A DNA stretch of 64,000 bases, taken from the NCBI GenBank assembly GCA_910585615.1, contig CAJUFO010000014.1, positions 6,734-70,733 on the forward strand, written 5' to 3'. Below, piece by piece: positions 24,351-32,323 of this stretch. The notes under the pieces were generated by a model that made no database searches, was not told the DNA's origin, and worked only from the letters and a program-made list of their open reading frames with translations. A program made the translations under genes and the position numbers. This stretch comes from an uncultured Acetatifactor sp. (GTDB lineage Bacteria > Bacillota > Clostridia > Lachnospirales > Lachnospiraceae). How positions within the stretch are numbered: position 1 is the first letter of the stretch; each line of letters starts with the position of its first letter.

Positions 24351-26947
24351 ATGAAAAAGCTTAGTAGGCGGGAGCTGGTATCCCGGGCAGATTTACATTA
24401 TCAGGGAACTGTGAGGCGAAGGGAGGGCGGATTTCCCATAGGAGACGGGGAGATGGGGGCCATGCTGTTCACCTCGCCCTCGGCGCTGAAGCTGGCGGTG
24501 AACCGCTGCGACGTGTTCGCTGCCAACAGCTACACCAACAGCTTCAACCGCAGGCATTCCGACTACGGCTACGGCATAGGCTTCGTGGACGTGGACCTGG
24601 TAGATTACGGCGAGGACGTGTTCGGCCCGGACACGACCCAGCATTTGGATCTCTATGAGGCCAGTGCCAGGATTCAGGGACGGGGCGTGGAGGCGGAGGT
24701 CTTCGCCGAGGCCGAGAGAGGCGCCCTGTGCCTTCGGGTGAAGGACGGAAGGGACTATGAGGGCAGCATCCAGGTGAAGGTGGACATGATGCGCCCCTCA
24801 GAGTTCCGGACGCTCAGCAACCTGGCAGTGTCCAGGCTGACCATGGAGTCCAGGAACGGAGCCGGGAAGCCCGATACCGTGGTGTTGAAGCAGGTCTTCA
24901 CGGAGCGGGAGGAATGCACCGGAAACGAACACTACTGCGCCAGCGCCCTGGCCGTGTGGGTGGAGGGCGCGGAGGCGGTCCTTCGGATGAACAACGAGGT
25001 GGGCGGCAAGGAATCCATGGAAATCCCGGACAGGGAGTTCGATGTCATCGGCAAGCCCCAGGAGACCCAGATGCGCCTGTGCGTGAAACCGAAGACGAAA
25101 GAATTCACGGTCTGCATGGTCAGCGCCGCCAGCTTCAGCAAAGAGGAGGACATTGTCCAGACCGTGCTGGAGAAGGTCAGGGCAGTGTCCCGGGAGGGCG
25201 TGGAGGCCATGTACGCCAGGCACAGGGCTGCCTGGGAGGCGTTCTGGGAGAGATCCTTCGTCCACATGGAGAGCCCGGACGGCCTGGCCCAGAAGCTGGA
25301 GCTGCATTACACCTACTTTTTCTACCTGATGAACTCCAGCTCCCGGGGGAAATACCCCCCAACTTCGGCGGCATGATCTTCTCCCCCGGCGGGGACTACC
25401 GCAACTGGGGAACCATGCAATGGTGGAACAATCTGAGCCTCTACTACAACGCCATCCATGCCTCGGGGCATTTCGAGCTGATGGAGCCGCTGTTCTCTCT
25501 GTACGGCAACATGAAGGATGTCTGTACCACCGCGGCCAGCCAGCAGTTCGACACCGAGGGCATGTACATCCCGGAGGTGACCTGGTTCAACGGTCCCCAG
25601 GTACTTCCCACGGAAATCGCCGAGGAGATGAGGGAGCTCTACCTGTTCCGCAGGCCCTGGGAGGAGAAGTCGGAGCGCTTCGCGGATTTCGTGGACAGGA
25701 AGGCCCCACATGAGTCCCGCTACAACTATAAATTCTATGAGCGCTACGAGGATGGACGTGTGGTATACGATGAGAGAGGCTGCGGGCCCTACGGCGCCAC
25801 CACCTACATGTTCGGCTCCCAGGCCAACATAGCCTACAACTTCTGGAAGCAGTACCTCTACACCGGGGACGAGACCTTCCTGCGGGAGCAGGCCTATCCC
25901 ATCATCCGGGGCGTGGCGGAGTTCTTCATGAACCTCCCCCTGACCAGAAAATCGGAGGACGGAAAATACCACATCTACCAGACCTGCACCGGCGAGGCCT
26001 ACTTCGGCTGTACGGACGGCATGGAGAACGTGGCCGGGATGCGCGCCATGGTGCCCATCCTGCTCAAGGCCGCCAGGATTCTGGACACAGACCGGGAGAA
26101 ATGGCAGCAGTGGGAGGAGTTCGCCGCGGCCATGGCCCCCCTGCCCACCACGGCCATGGAGGGGGACACCAGCAGGCTGGAGCAGGGAGACCCTTGTATG
26201 TGGTCCAACGGAAGGGAGCCCATCCTGGACAAGGACCACGGCCAGCCCAGCCTGTACCCCTGCGACCATATGGACATGTCCACCTTCGTCACCTGGTACG
26301 CGGAGCCGGAGACCTACCGGATTAGCCAGGACACGCTTGCCTGGCGGGTGAGGAAGCATGGAACGGTAAGCCGTTACACAGTGTCCGAAATGTCGGGTTG
26401 CGCCAGGATGTACGCGGCCCACGGATTCGCGGAGGAATTCAAGGAGATTGCTAACGCCCAGCTGGACTGCGTGAACGCGGCCAGAGAATACTGCTACTTC
26501 GCCGACACCGGCCGGGTTCCCCAGTTCGAGAACCGCCTCACAGTCAGGGAGGGCGTGAACTGCATCAGCGCCCAAAGGCTGGGCAATGTGGCGGCGGCCG
26601 TACAGCTGGCCCTGTGCCAGAGCAGCGGCGGTGCTCCGGCGGCAGACCCGGTCATCAAGCTCTTCGCCGCGGTGCCCAAGGGCTGGGACGTAAGCTTTTG
26701 CCTTTGGTGCCAGGGAGGATTTCTGGTGGAGGCTTTCATGGCGGAGGGAGAACCTAAGGAAATCCGTATCCGCTCCACACTGGGCGGGAAGCTCCGGCTC
26801 TGCAATCCCTACGGGGAGGAGCGCTTCCGCATGACTGTGGAGGGCCAGACGCGCTATGAGGGCAGCGAGGCGATTGCCTGTGTGGACACGGAGGTCGGTG
26901 AGGAAATCGTGGTGGAGAAAATCCCGCCGCACAGCGACATAAATTAA
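24351..26947 (+). pseudogene. GH95-like glycoside hydrolase gene split by a frameshift
   Basis: The N-terminal 336 residues (FPIGDGEMGAMLFTSPSALK, then NRCDVFA) look like the start of a GH95/GH65-type (alpha/alpha)6 enzyme. At C6 25355-25360 the frame breaks: in-frame reading gives KYPP-TSAA-stop, while seven Cs would give KYPP-NFGGMIFSPGGDYRNWG, which continues for about 525 residues to 26947 with FDTEGMYIPEVTWFNG, ATTYMFGSQANIAYNFWKQY and QTCTGEAYFG. Repaired, the protein would be about 865 residues. The nearby GH29 gene makes a fucose-type substrate plausible but unproven. A true mutation, a sequencing error and slippage at the C tract are all possible. Confidence 0.75.
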
Positions 26948-26949
26948 GA

Positions 26950-27047
26950 GCAAAGCCGCGAGTGCGCACGAGAGCAAATTTCATGAGAGAACTTTCGACT
27001 AGAATTTGACTCTCATGAGTGTGCGCCGAAGTGACTTTGCGGCTTTA
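26950..27047. repeat. Long imperfect inverted repeat between the glycosidase and aldo/keto reductase genes
   Basis: AAAGCCGC pairs with GCGGCTTT at the outside and CATGAGAG pairs with CTCTCATG inside, with GTGCGCAC facing GTGTGCGC between them. The ~98-nt hairpin lies just after the stop of the broken glycosidase. It has no T-run and looks like a REP-type or processing hairpin. Confidence 0.7.
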
Positions 27048-27086
27048 GTGCCGTCGCGCAGCGACTTAATTAGGAGGTAATACAGA

Positions 27087-28094
27087 ATGTATATAGCCAA
27101 CGAGACAAGATACGAAACCATGCAGTACAAGAGATGCGGAAAAAGCGGCGTGATACTGCCCTTCCTCTCCCTGGGGCTCTGGCACAACTTCGGCCATCAG
27201 TCCCCCTACTCCAACGCCCGCGAGATGGTGCTGGGGGCCTTCGACAGGGGCATCACCTACTTCGACATCGCCAACAACTACGGGCCGCCTCCAGGCAGCG
27301 CCGAGGAATGCTTCGGGAAGATTGTGAAGCAGGATCTGGCGGCCTACCGGGACGAGCTCTTCATCGCCACCAAGGCCGGATACCGCCACTGGCCCGGCCC
27401 CTACGGAGAATGGGGCTCCAAGAAGAACCTGGTGGCATCCTGCGACAACAGCCTGCGGCGGCTGGGGCTTGACTACGTGGATCTTTTCTACCATCACAGG
27501 CCCGACAGGAACACCCCCATCGAGGAGACCATCGAGGCGCTGGAGTATATCGTGAAATCCGGAAAGGCCCTGTACGTGGGCATCTCAAACTATGACTCCG
27601 TGCTGACCGAGAACATTCTCACAGCCATGGAGGCCAAAGGAATCCACTGCCTGGTGCACCAGGTGAACTACAACATGTTCGAGCGCAGGCCCGAGGGCAA
27701 CCTGTTCCCCACGCTGGAAAGCCACGGAGTGGGCGCGGCCGCCTATATGTGCCTGGCCCAGGGAATCCTCACAGACCGGTATTTCGACGGTGTGAAGGAG
27801 GGCTCCAGGGCCGCGGGCAACAGCGTCTTCCTGAAGGCCGATCAGGTGACCGCGGAGAAAGTGGACACCGCCAGGCGCCTCAACGAAATCGCAAAGCGGC
27901 GGGGCCAGACCCTGGCCCAGATGGCCCTGGCCTGGTGCTACCGCTGCACCCTGGTGGCCACCCTCATTATCGGGGCCAGCAGGCTGTCCCAGATTGACGA
28001 TAACCTGAAGGCCATGGGAAACCTGGAGTTCTCCCAGGAGGAGCTGAATCAGATTGACGAAATCCTGGTTCCCTATGCCAGGGAGGCATACTGA
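27087..28094 (+). CDS. Aldo/keto reductase (YghZ-like)
   Basis: The 335-residue TIM-barrel protein has the AKR tetrad: Asp and Tyr in FDIANNYGPPPGSAEE, Lys in FIATKAGY and His in DLFYHHRPD. The long loop and extra segments resemble the YghZ/YajO-type reductases that act on small aldehydes such as glyceraldehyde 3-phosphate or on sugar aldehydes, with NADPH. It has a strong AGGAGG 11 nt before the ATG. It sits between two glycosidase genes and probably belongs to the same sugar locus. Confidence 0.9.
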   Translation: MYIANETRYETMQYKRCGKSGVILPFLSLGLWHNFGHQSPYSNAREMVLGAFDRGITYFDIANNYGPPPGSAEECFGKIVKQDLAAYRDELFIATKAGYRHWPGPYGEWGSKKNLVASCDNSLRRLGLDYVDLFYHHRPDRNTPIEETIEALEYIVKSGKALYVGISNYDSVLTENILTAMEAKGIHCLVHQVNYNMFERRPEGNLFPTLESHGVGAAAYMCLAQGILTDRYFDGVKEGSRAAGNSVFLKADQVTAEKVDTARRLNEIAKRRGQTLAQMALAWCYRCTLVATLIIGASRLSQIDDNLKAMGNLEFSQEELNQIDEILVPYAREAY

Positions 28095-28223
28095 TTTGTG
28101 AAAAAAGTGCGGGGCAGCATCGGATGGGCGTCAGCGATGCCAAAGGGCCCAATGTGGCGCAGCAGACACAGTCCGGATGCCAGCTCCGCAGATAGATAAA
28201 ACAGGGAAAGGCAGGGATGAGAA

Positions 28224-29714
28224 ATGGAAAAGAAAAACTCCTATATCAAAAATCTGATTCAAAGGATGACCCTGGAGCAGAAGATAGGGGCTGTGCTCAC
28301 ATTGGGCTTCGCGGGCACGGTGCCCAGGGCCCATATCTATAGATACATCGAGGAATACCACTGCGGAGGCCTGCGCCTGTCCTGCGACATGAGACAGTTC
28401 GGCAGCTACGTGGACCCCAATGGCAACAAGACCGTAGTCAAACTGGAGAACGCCGATGGCATCCGCTTCAAGGGCCCGGCTCCCGTGCCCACCGCCAGCC
28501 AGTACCGGGCAGTGCTGGACGATCTCCAGGCCCGGGCCAGAAAAAGGCCCCTGTCCATCCCCCTGCATTTTTCCTACGACCAGGAGGGCGGCAGCAGCGC
28601 GGATTTCTTCTTCGGTGGCGTGAACCTGTTCCCCAAGCCCATGGGCATCCGGGCCATGGACGACTCTCAGATGGCCTACCGAATCGCGAAGGCCGTGGCC
28701 AGGCAGGGAAAGGCCATGGGATTCAACTGGATTCACTCCCCTGTGCTGGACGTGAACACCCAGGCCGCCAACCCGGAGATTGGCACCAGGGCCTACAGCG
28801 ACGACGCGGGAGAGGTGGCGCTGTACGCACGGGAGACCTGCCGGGGCCTGAAGGAGGGGCGGATGATTGCCACAGGCAAGCATTTCCCGGGAAGGGGCCA
28901 CTCGGAGGTGGACGCCCATTTCCAGGTGCCCGTCATAGACGTAGAGCTACAGACGCTGCGGGAGAGAGAGCTCCTTCCCTATAAAAAGCTTATCGCCGAG
29001 AATCTCCTGCCCTCCGTCATGATTGCCCACAGCATCTTCCCGGCCATCGACCCGGACAACATCGCCACAGTCTCCAGAAAGGTGATTACCGGGCTGCTGC
29101 GGGAGGAGCTGGGCTTCCAGGGCGTGATCGCCACCGACAGCATGACCATGGGGGCCATCGCCACCCGCTACGGCGTGGCCAATGCCTGCGCCCTGTCCCT
29201 GGAGGCCGGGGCAGACCTGGTGCTCATGAAGGCGGAGAACCACCTGGTGGAGGAAGTGATAGAGGCCATTCGCTCCTTCGTCCTGGAAGGGCGGATTCCC
29301 GAGGAGCAGCTGGACGACAAGGTATACCGGATCCTCAGCCTGAAATATGAATACGGCCTCTTCGAGCCGGAGGAGGACAGAGAGAATCCTGAGGACGTGC
29401 TGGCAGACCAAGGCATCCGCCAGCTGGCTCGCCAGGCCGCCAGGCGCAGCATCCTCACAGAGCACAACCAGGACAGGGCCATCCCGGTCCGCGGTCGGTC
29501 TCATCGTAGGTGTAGGATGTCTCCAGATACGCGGCGTCCTCCTGGTAGCTCTGGCAGGCCTCATAGAGGATGCCGGAATGCCACTGGATGTCGTTGTACT
29601 CCTTCACCTTCTGCTCTATCACCACAAGCCGCCCTCCCGTTGTGCAGCCGAACATGCGCTGCGGCCAGGCAGCAGGGGTTTCAATCTGGTAAACGTAAAA
29701 GCGGGGGAGCCTAA
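28224..29714 (+). CDS. GH3 glycosidase (NagZ-like) with an abnormal C-terminus
   Basis: Residues 1 to about 420 form a GH3 catalytic domain: FSYDQEGGSSADFF, NWIHSPVLDVNTQ, the NagZ-type loop KHFPGRGHSEVDAH, MIAHSIFPAID and IATDSMTMGAIA, whose Asp is the expected nucleophile. This suggests beta-N-acetylhexosaminidase or beta-glucosidase activity. After about 29485 the family resemblance stops in mid-protein (LTEHNQDRAIP) and the remaining ~76 residues are Arg/Pro-rich and read antisense to another coding-like fragment on the minus strand. The barrel itself may still fold, but the C-terminal domain is lost. ATG 28224 was taken as start. Confidence 0.8.
   Translation: MEKKNSYIKNLIQRMTLEQKIGAVLTLGFAGTVPRAHIYRYIEEYHCGGLRLSCDMRQFGSYVDPNGNKTVVKLENADGIRFKGPAPVPTASQYRAVLDDLQARARKRPLSIPLHFSYDQEGGSSADFFFGGVNLFPKPMGIRAMDDSQMAYRIAKAVARQGKAMGFNWIHSPVLDVNTQAANPEIGTRAYSDDAGEVALYARETCRGLKEGRMIATGKHFPGRGHSEVDAHFQVPVIDVELQTLRERELLPYKKLIAENLLPSVMIAHSIFPAIDPDNIATVSRKVITGLLREELGFQGVIATDSMTMGAIATRYGVANACALSLEAGADLVLMKAENHLVEEVIEAIRSFVLEGRIPEEQLDDKVYRILSLKYEYGLFEPEEDRENPEDVLADQGIRQLARQAARRSILTEHNQDRAIPVRGRSHRRCRMSPDTRRPPGSSGRPHRGCRNATGCRCTPSPSALSPQAALPLCSRTCAAARQQGFQSGKRKSGGA
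29490..29700 (-). pseudogene. Unidentified inverted gene fragment fused to the GH3 3' end
   Basis: On the minus strand an open frame of about 65-70 codons reads like real protein (AAWPQRMFGCTTGG, LVVIEQKVKEYNDIQWHSG, ILYEACQSYQEDAAYLETS) and stops resembling protein where the GH3 gene begins. I do not recognise the family. It could be an inverted piece of the missing GH3 C-terminal part or a piece of another gene brought in by rearrangement. Confidence 0.4.
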
Positions 29715-29798
29715 GCCTTTCAAAATTTTTTGTTTATACAATTAACCTTGCACAAAAGCAAATAATATGCTAATATGTGCAAACAGGAGGTGCACAAA

Positions 29799-31019
29799 AT
29801 GAGGCTAAAGCGCGAGATATACCTTCGGCAGATTCGGCCATATTATGAAACCGATTTGATTAAGGTCATTACCGGTGTACGAAGAGCAGGCAAGTCGATT
29901 TTGTTGGATACGATAAAGGATGAGATTCTGCAAAAGGGTGTGGACGGCGGGCATATTGTTTACATCAACCTGGAAGATATGGACTTTGATTATATCATGA
30001 CGGCTTCTGACCTGAACCGGGAGATCAAGAGCAGAGTGGCAGATACGGAGAAATACTATATTTTTCTGGACGAGATTCAGCATGTGGCGGAATTTGAAAA
30101 AGCGCTGGCATCCTTCCGCGCGACCATGAATGTCTCTTTGTTCGTCACAGGAAGCAATTCCACGCTTCTGTCGGGAGAGCTGGCGACCCTGCTGACTGGA
30201 CGCACCGTTGAATTCGAGGTACTGCCCTTTTCTTTTTTTGAGGTGAAAGCGTATCTTGAACTGAACAACCGGGAATTTCACGAAGATATGATTTATGACT
30301 ATCTGAAATGGGGAGGCTTTCCGCTGCGTTTCGACTTCAGGGAGGATGCCTCCATCCATAGATATCTGACCAATTTATACGAAAGCATCGTAAACAGGGA
30401 TATCCTGAAAAAATCCAAGGGCATGGACAAGAAGACCTTTCTGGATATCTCCTTATACATTCTGGCCAATGCGGGAAAAGAGTTTTCGGTGGATAATATC
30501 ATAGAATATTATCGGAAAAACAATCATAAGGAAATATCCCGCAGGACAGTCTACAATTATCTGGATAAGATGAAGAAGGCATTCCTTGTACATGGTGTGG
30601 GCAGATATTACACCACAGGCAAGACGGCCCTTAAGAACAGGGAGAAATACTATGCGTCAGATATGGGCTTTCGCACCATCCAGACAAATACGATTCATTT
30701 TGAAGACACCTTTTTTCTGGAAAATATTGTCTACAATGAACTGCGCGTCCGGGGCTATACGGTATTTACCGGGAAGACGTACAAAGGGGAAATCGATTTC
30801 GTTGCGATAAAGGAAGGGAAAAAGTGTTTTATACAGGTATCCTACCTATGTGCCGGCCCAGAGACGGCGGAAAGAGAATTCGGGGCATACAAGCCTATTG
30901 AGGATGCATCTCCCAAGTATGTCCTTTCTCTGGATAAAGTGGATTTGAGCCGCAATGGAATTGCCCATATGAATATCATTGACTTTCTGCTTTATAAAAA
31001 AGAGCTGGCTTTGACTTAA
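29799..31019 (+). CDS. AAA_14/DUF4143 ATP-binding protein
   Basis: The 406-residue protein has Walker A GVRRAGKS near residue 27, Walker B YYIFLDEIQ near 90, sensor motif VTGSNS near 115 and a C-terminal DUF4143-type nuclease-like region (RGYTVFTGKTYKGEIDFVAIKEGKKCFIQVSY, the D..E-x-K-like pattern of restriction folds). The family is abundant in gut anaerobes and its function is not settled; mobility or defence roles have been suggested. It is AT-richer than its neighbours, which suggests acquisition. AGGAGG lies 8 nt before the ATG. MITE copy B begins 6 bp after its stop. Confidence 0.88.
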   Translation: MRLKREIYLRQIRPYYETDLIKVITGVRRAGKSILLDTIKDEILQKGVDGGHIVYINLEDMDFDYIMTASDLNREIKSRVADTEKYYIFLDEIQHVAEFEKALASFRATMNVSLFVTGSNSTLLSGELATLLTGRTVEFEVLPFSFFEVKAYLELNNREFHEDMIYDYLKWGGFPLRFDFREDASIHRYLTNLYESIVNRDILKKSKGMDKKTFLDISLYILANAGKEFSVDNIIEYYRKNNHKEISRRTVYNYLDKMKKAFLVHGVGRYYTTGKTALKNREKYYASDMGFRTIQTNTIHFEDTFFLENIVYNELRVRGYTVFTGKTYKGEIDFVAIKEGKKCFIQVSYLCAGPETAEREFGAYKPIEDASPKYVLSLDKVDLSRNGIAHMNIIDFLLYKKELALT

Positions 31020-31025
31020 TGGATT

Positions 31026-31117
31026 ATACTGCAGACCGCCAGGATTCACAGTAGCGCACCCCGATGGCTGGCGGTCTGCAGTCGTGGTATGCTGTAAATT
31101 TAACTGGTGTGCAGTAT
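31026..31117. mobile_element. MITE-like element, copy B (92 bp)
   Basis: It begins ATACTGC (31026-31032) and ends GCAGTAT (31111-31117), with the inner palindrome GCAGACCGCCAG/CTGGCGGTCTGC shared with copies A and C. It lies 6 bp after the ATPase stop codon and could act as its transcript end. Confidence 0.75.
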
Positions 31118-31186
31118 GCCTTGCGCGGCAGGCTCACTGGTGGTATGATAAAGGCAATCTGATGAACAGAAAGCGAGGGAGCAGAT

Positions 31187-31933
31187 ATGGACACTATAAA
31201 AATCGACAGCGGCAGCACCAGGATGATCGCCCACAGGGGCCTGAGCGGCCTGGAGACGGAGAACTCCATCCCGGCCTTCGTGGCTGCCGGGAACCGCAGC
31301 TACTACGGCGTGGAGACGGACGCCCATGTGACGAAGGACGGCAGGTTCGTAATCATCCATGACGACGCCACAGGGCGGGTGGCCCGGGAGGACATCCGGG
31401 TGGAGGAATCCGACTACGAGAGGGTCCGGAAAGTCGCCCTGAAGGACATGTGCCCGGCAGCGGGGGCCGCCCGGGACATCTGCCTGGAGGACAGGCAGGA
31501 TTTGATTATCCCGAATCTGAAGGAATACGTCACCATCTGCCGGAAATACGGAAAGACCTGCGTCCTGGAGCTGAAAAACGAATTTGCGCCGGAGGATGTC
31601 GAACGGCTGGTGGGGGAGATAGAAGCCCTGGGCTACCTGGAGCATGTAGTGTTCATCTCCTTCGCCCTGAACAATATGATTCACCTAAGAGACCTTCTTC
31701 CGGACCAGGGGCTGTACTACCTGACCATGGAATATAACGGGGAGATCCTGGATACGCTGAAGCGCTACGGGCTGAACCTGGACATCTACTACAAGGCCCT
31801 GACAAAGGAGATCGTGGAGGAGCTGCACGGAGAGGGGATCCTGGTGAACTGCTGGACCTGCGACGACAAAGCGGAGGCAGAACGGCTGGCGGCGTGGGGC
31901 GTGGACTTCATTACCACGAACCGGTTGGAGTAG
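31187..31933 (+). CDS. Glycerophosphodiester phosphodiesterase
   Basis: The 248-residue TIM-barrel protein has GDPD motifs: IAHRGLSGLETENS (residues 13-26), GVETDAHVTKDG and IIHDD, supplying the catalytic histidines and metal-binding acids, then ELKNE near 135 and CWTCDD near the end. It hydrolyses glycerophosphodiesters to glycerol 3-phosphate and an alcohol. No signal peptide is present, so it is probably cytoplasmic. It is single, with a GAGGGAG-type ribosome site. An antitoxin-like RNA relic on the opposite strand lies 50 bp downstream. Confidence 0.9.
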   Translation: MDTIKIDSGSTRMIAHRGLSGLETENSIPAFVAAGNRSYYGVETDAHVTKDGRFVIIHDDATGRVAREDIRVEESDYERVRKVALKDMCPAAGAARDICLEDRQDLIIPNLKEYVTICRKYGKTCVLELKNEFAPEDVERLVGEIEALGYLEHVVFISFALNNMIHLRDLLPDQGLYYLTMEYNGEILDTLKRYGLNLDIYYKALTKEIVEELHGEGILVNCWTCDDKAEAERLAAWGVDFITTNRLE

Positions 31934-31982
31934 GGAGGACGGGAGGCGTCATTCCCCGGGCGGCACGGATTGTCCTGTTGAC

Positions 31983-32048
31983 GAAAAGGGCTAAGTCTTT
32001 CGGCTTGGCTCTTTTTTGATTCCCATTTATGCAGGGGACACCGCTTCG
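31983..32048 (-). ncRNA. Orphan type III antitoxin-like repeat and terminator (relic)
   Basis: Read on the minus strand, one repeat unit (GAAGCGGTGTCCCCTGCATA..., 32048-32022) is followed by the hairpin AGCCAAGCCGAAAGACTTAGCCC (32008-31986). Both match, in the same order, the tandem-repeat RNA and terminator of the type III locus at 38617-38763. No toxin gene follows; the GDPD gene occupies that side. I found no convincing promoter on the minus strand. Confidence 0.55.
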
Positions 32049-32146
32049 GAGCGGTTCTGCTCTTTCGGCAGCGGGCAGCATGCTTTTTCGTTGAATCCTG
32101 TCCTGCCGGTAAATGAATTATCAAACATTTGCAATCGACACAAGGA

Positions 32147-32175
32147 TTGACCCGGCTGCGGATCCTTGCTATACT
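32147..32175 (+). promoter_or_regulatory. Promoter of the RNPP-like regulator gene
   Basis: TTGACC (32147-32152), 17 bp, TATACT (32170-32175). Transcription would start near 32182, so the whole MITE copy C would lie in the 5' leader of the regulator mRNA. Confidence 0.7.
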
Positions 32176-32191
32176 GAAGATACACCTATGA

Positions 32192-32293
32192 TATACTGCA
32201 GACCGCCAGGATTTACAGTGGCGTCCCCGGGAAAGCGGCTGGTCGGCGGTCTGCAGTCGGGTTGTACTGCAAATTTGACCGGTGCGCAGTATA
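32192..32293. mobile_element. MITE-like element, copy C (102 bp), in the regulator leader
   Basis: It starts TATACTGC (32192-32199) and ends GCAGTATA (32286-32293), with the inner palindrome of copies A and B. It lies between the promoter at 32147 and the regulator start at 32324, so its hairpins would be part of the mRNA leader. Confidence 0.8.
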
Positions 32294-32323
32294 AAAAGCG
32301 GGATCCGCGGCATGGAGGCGGTT

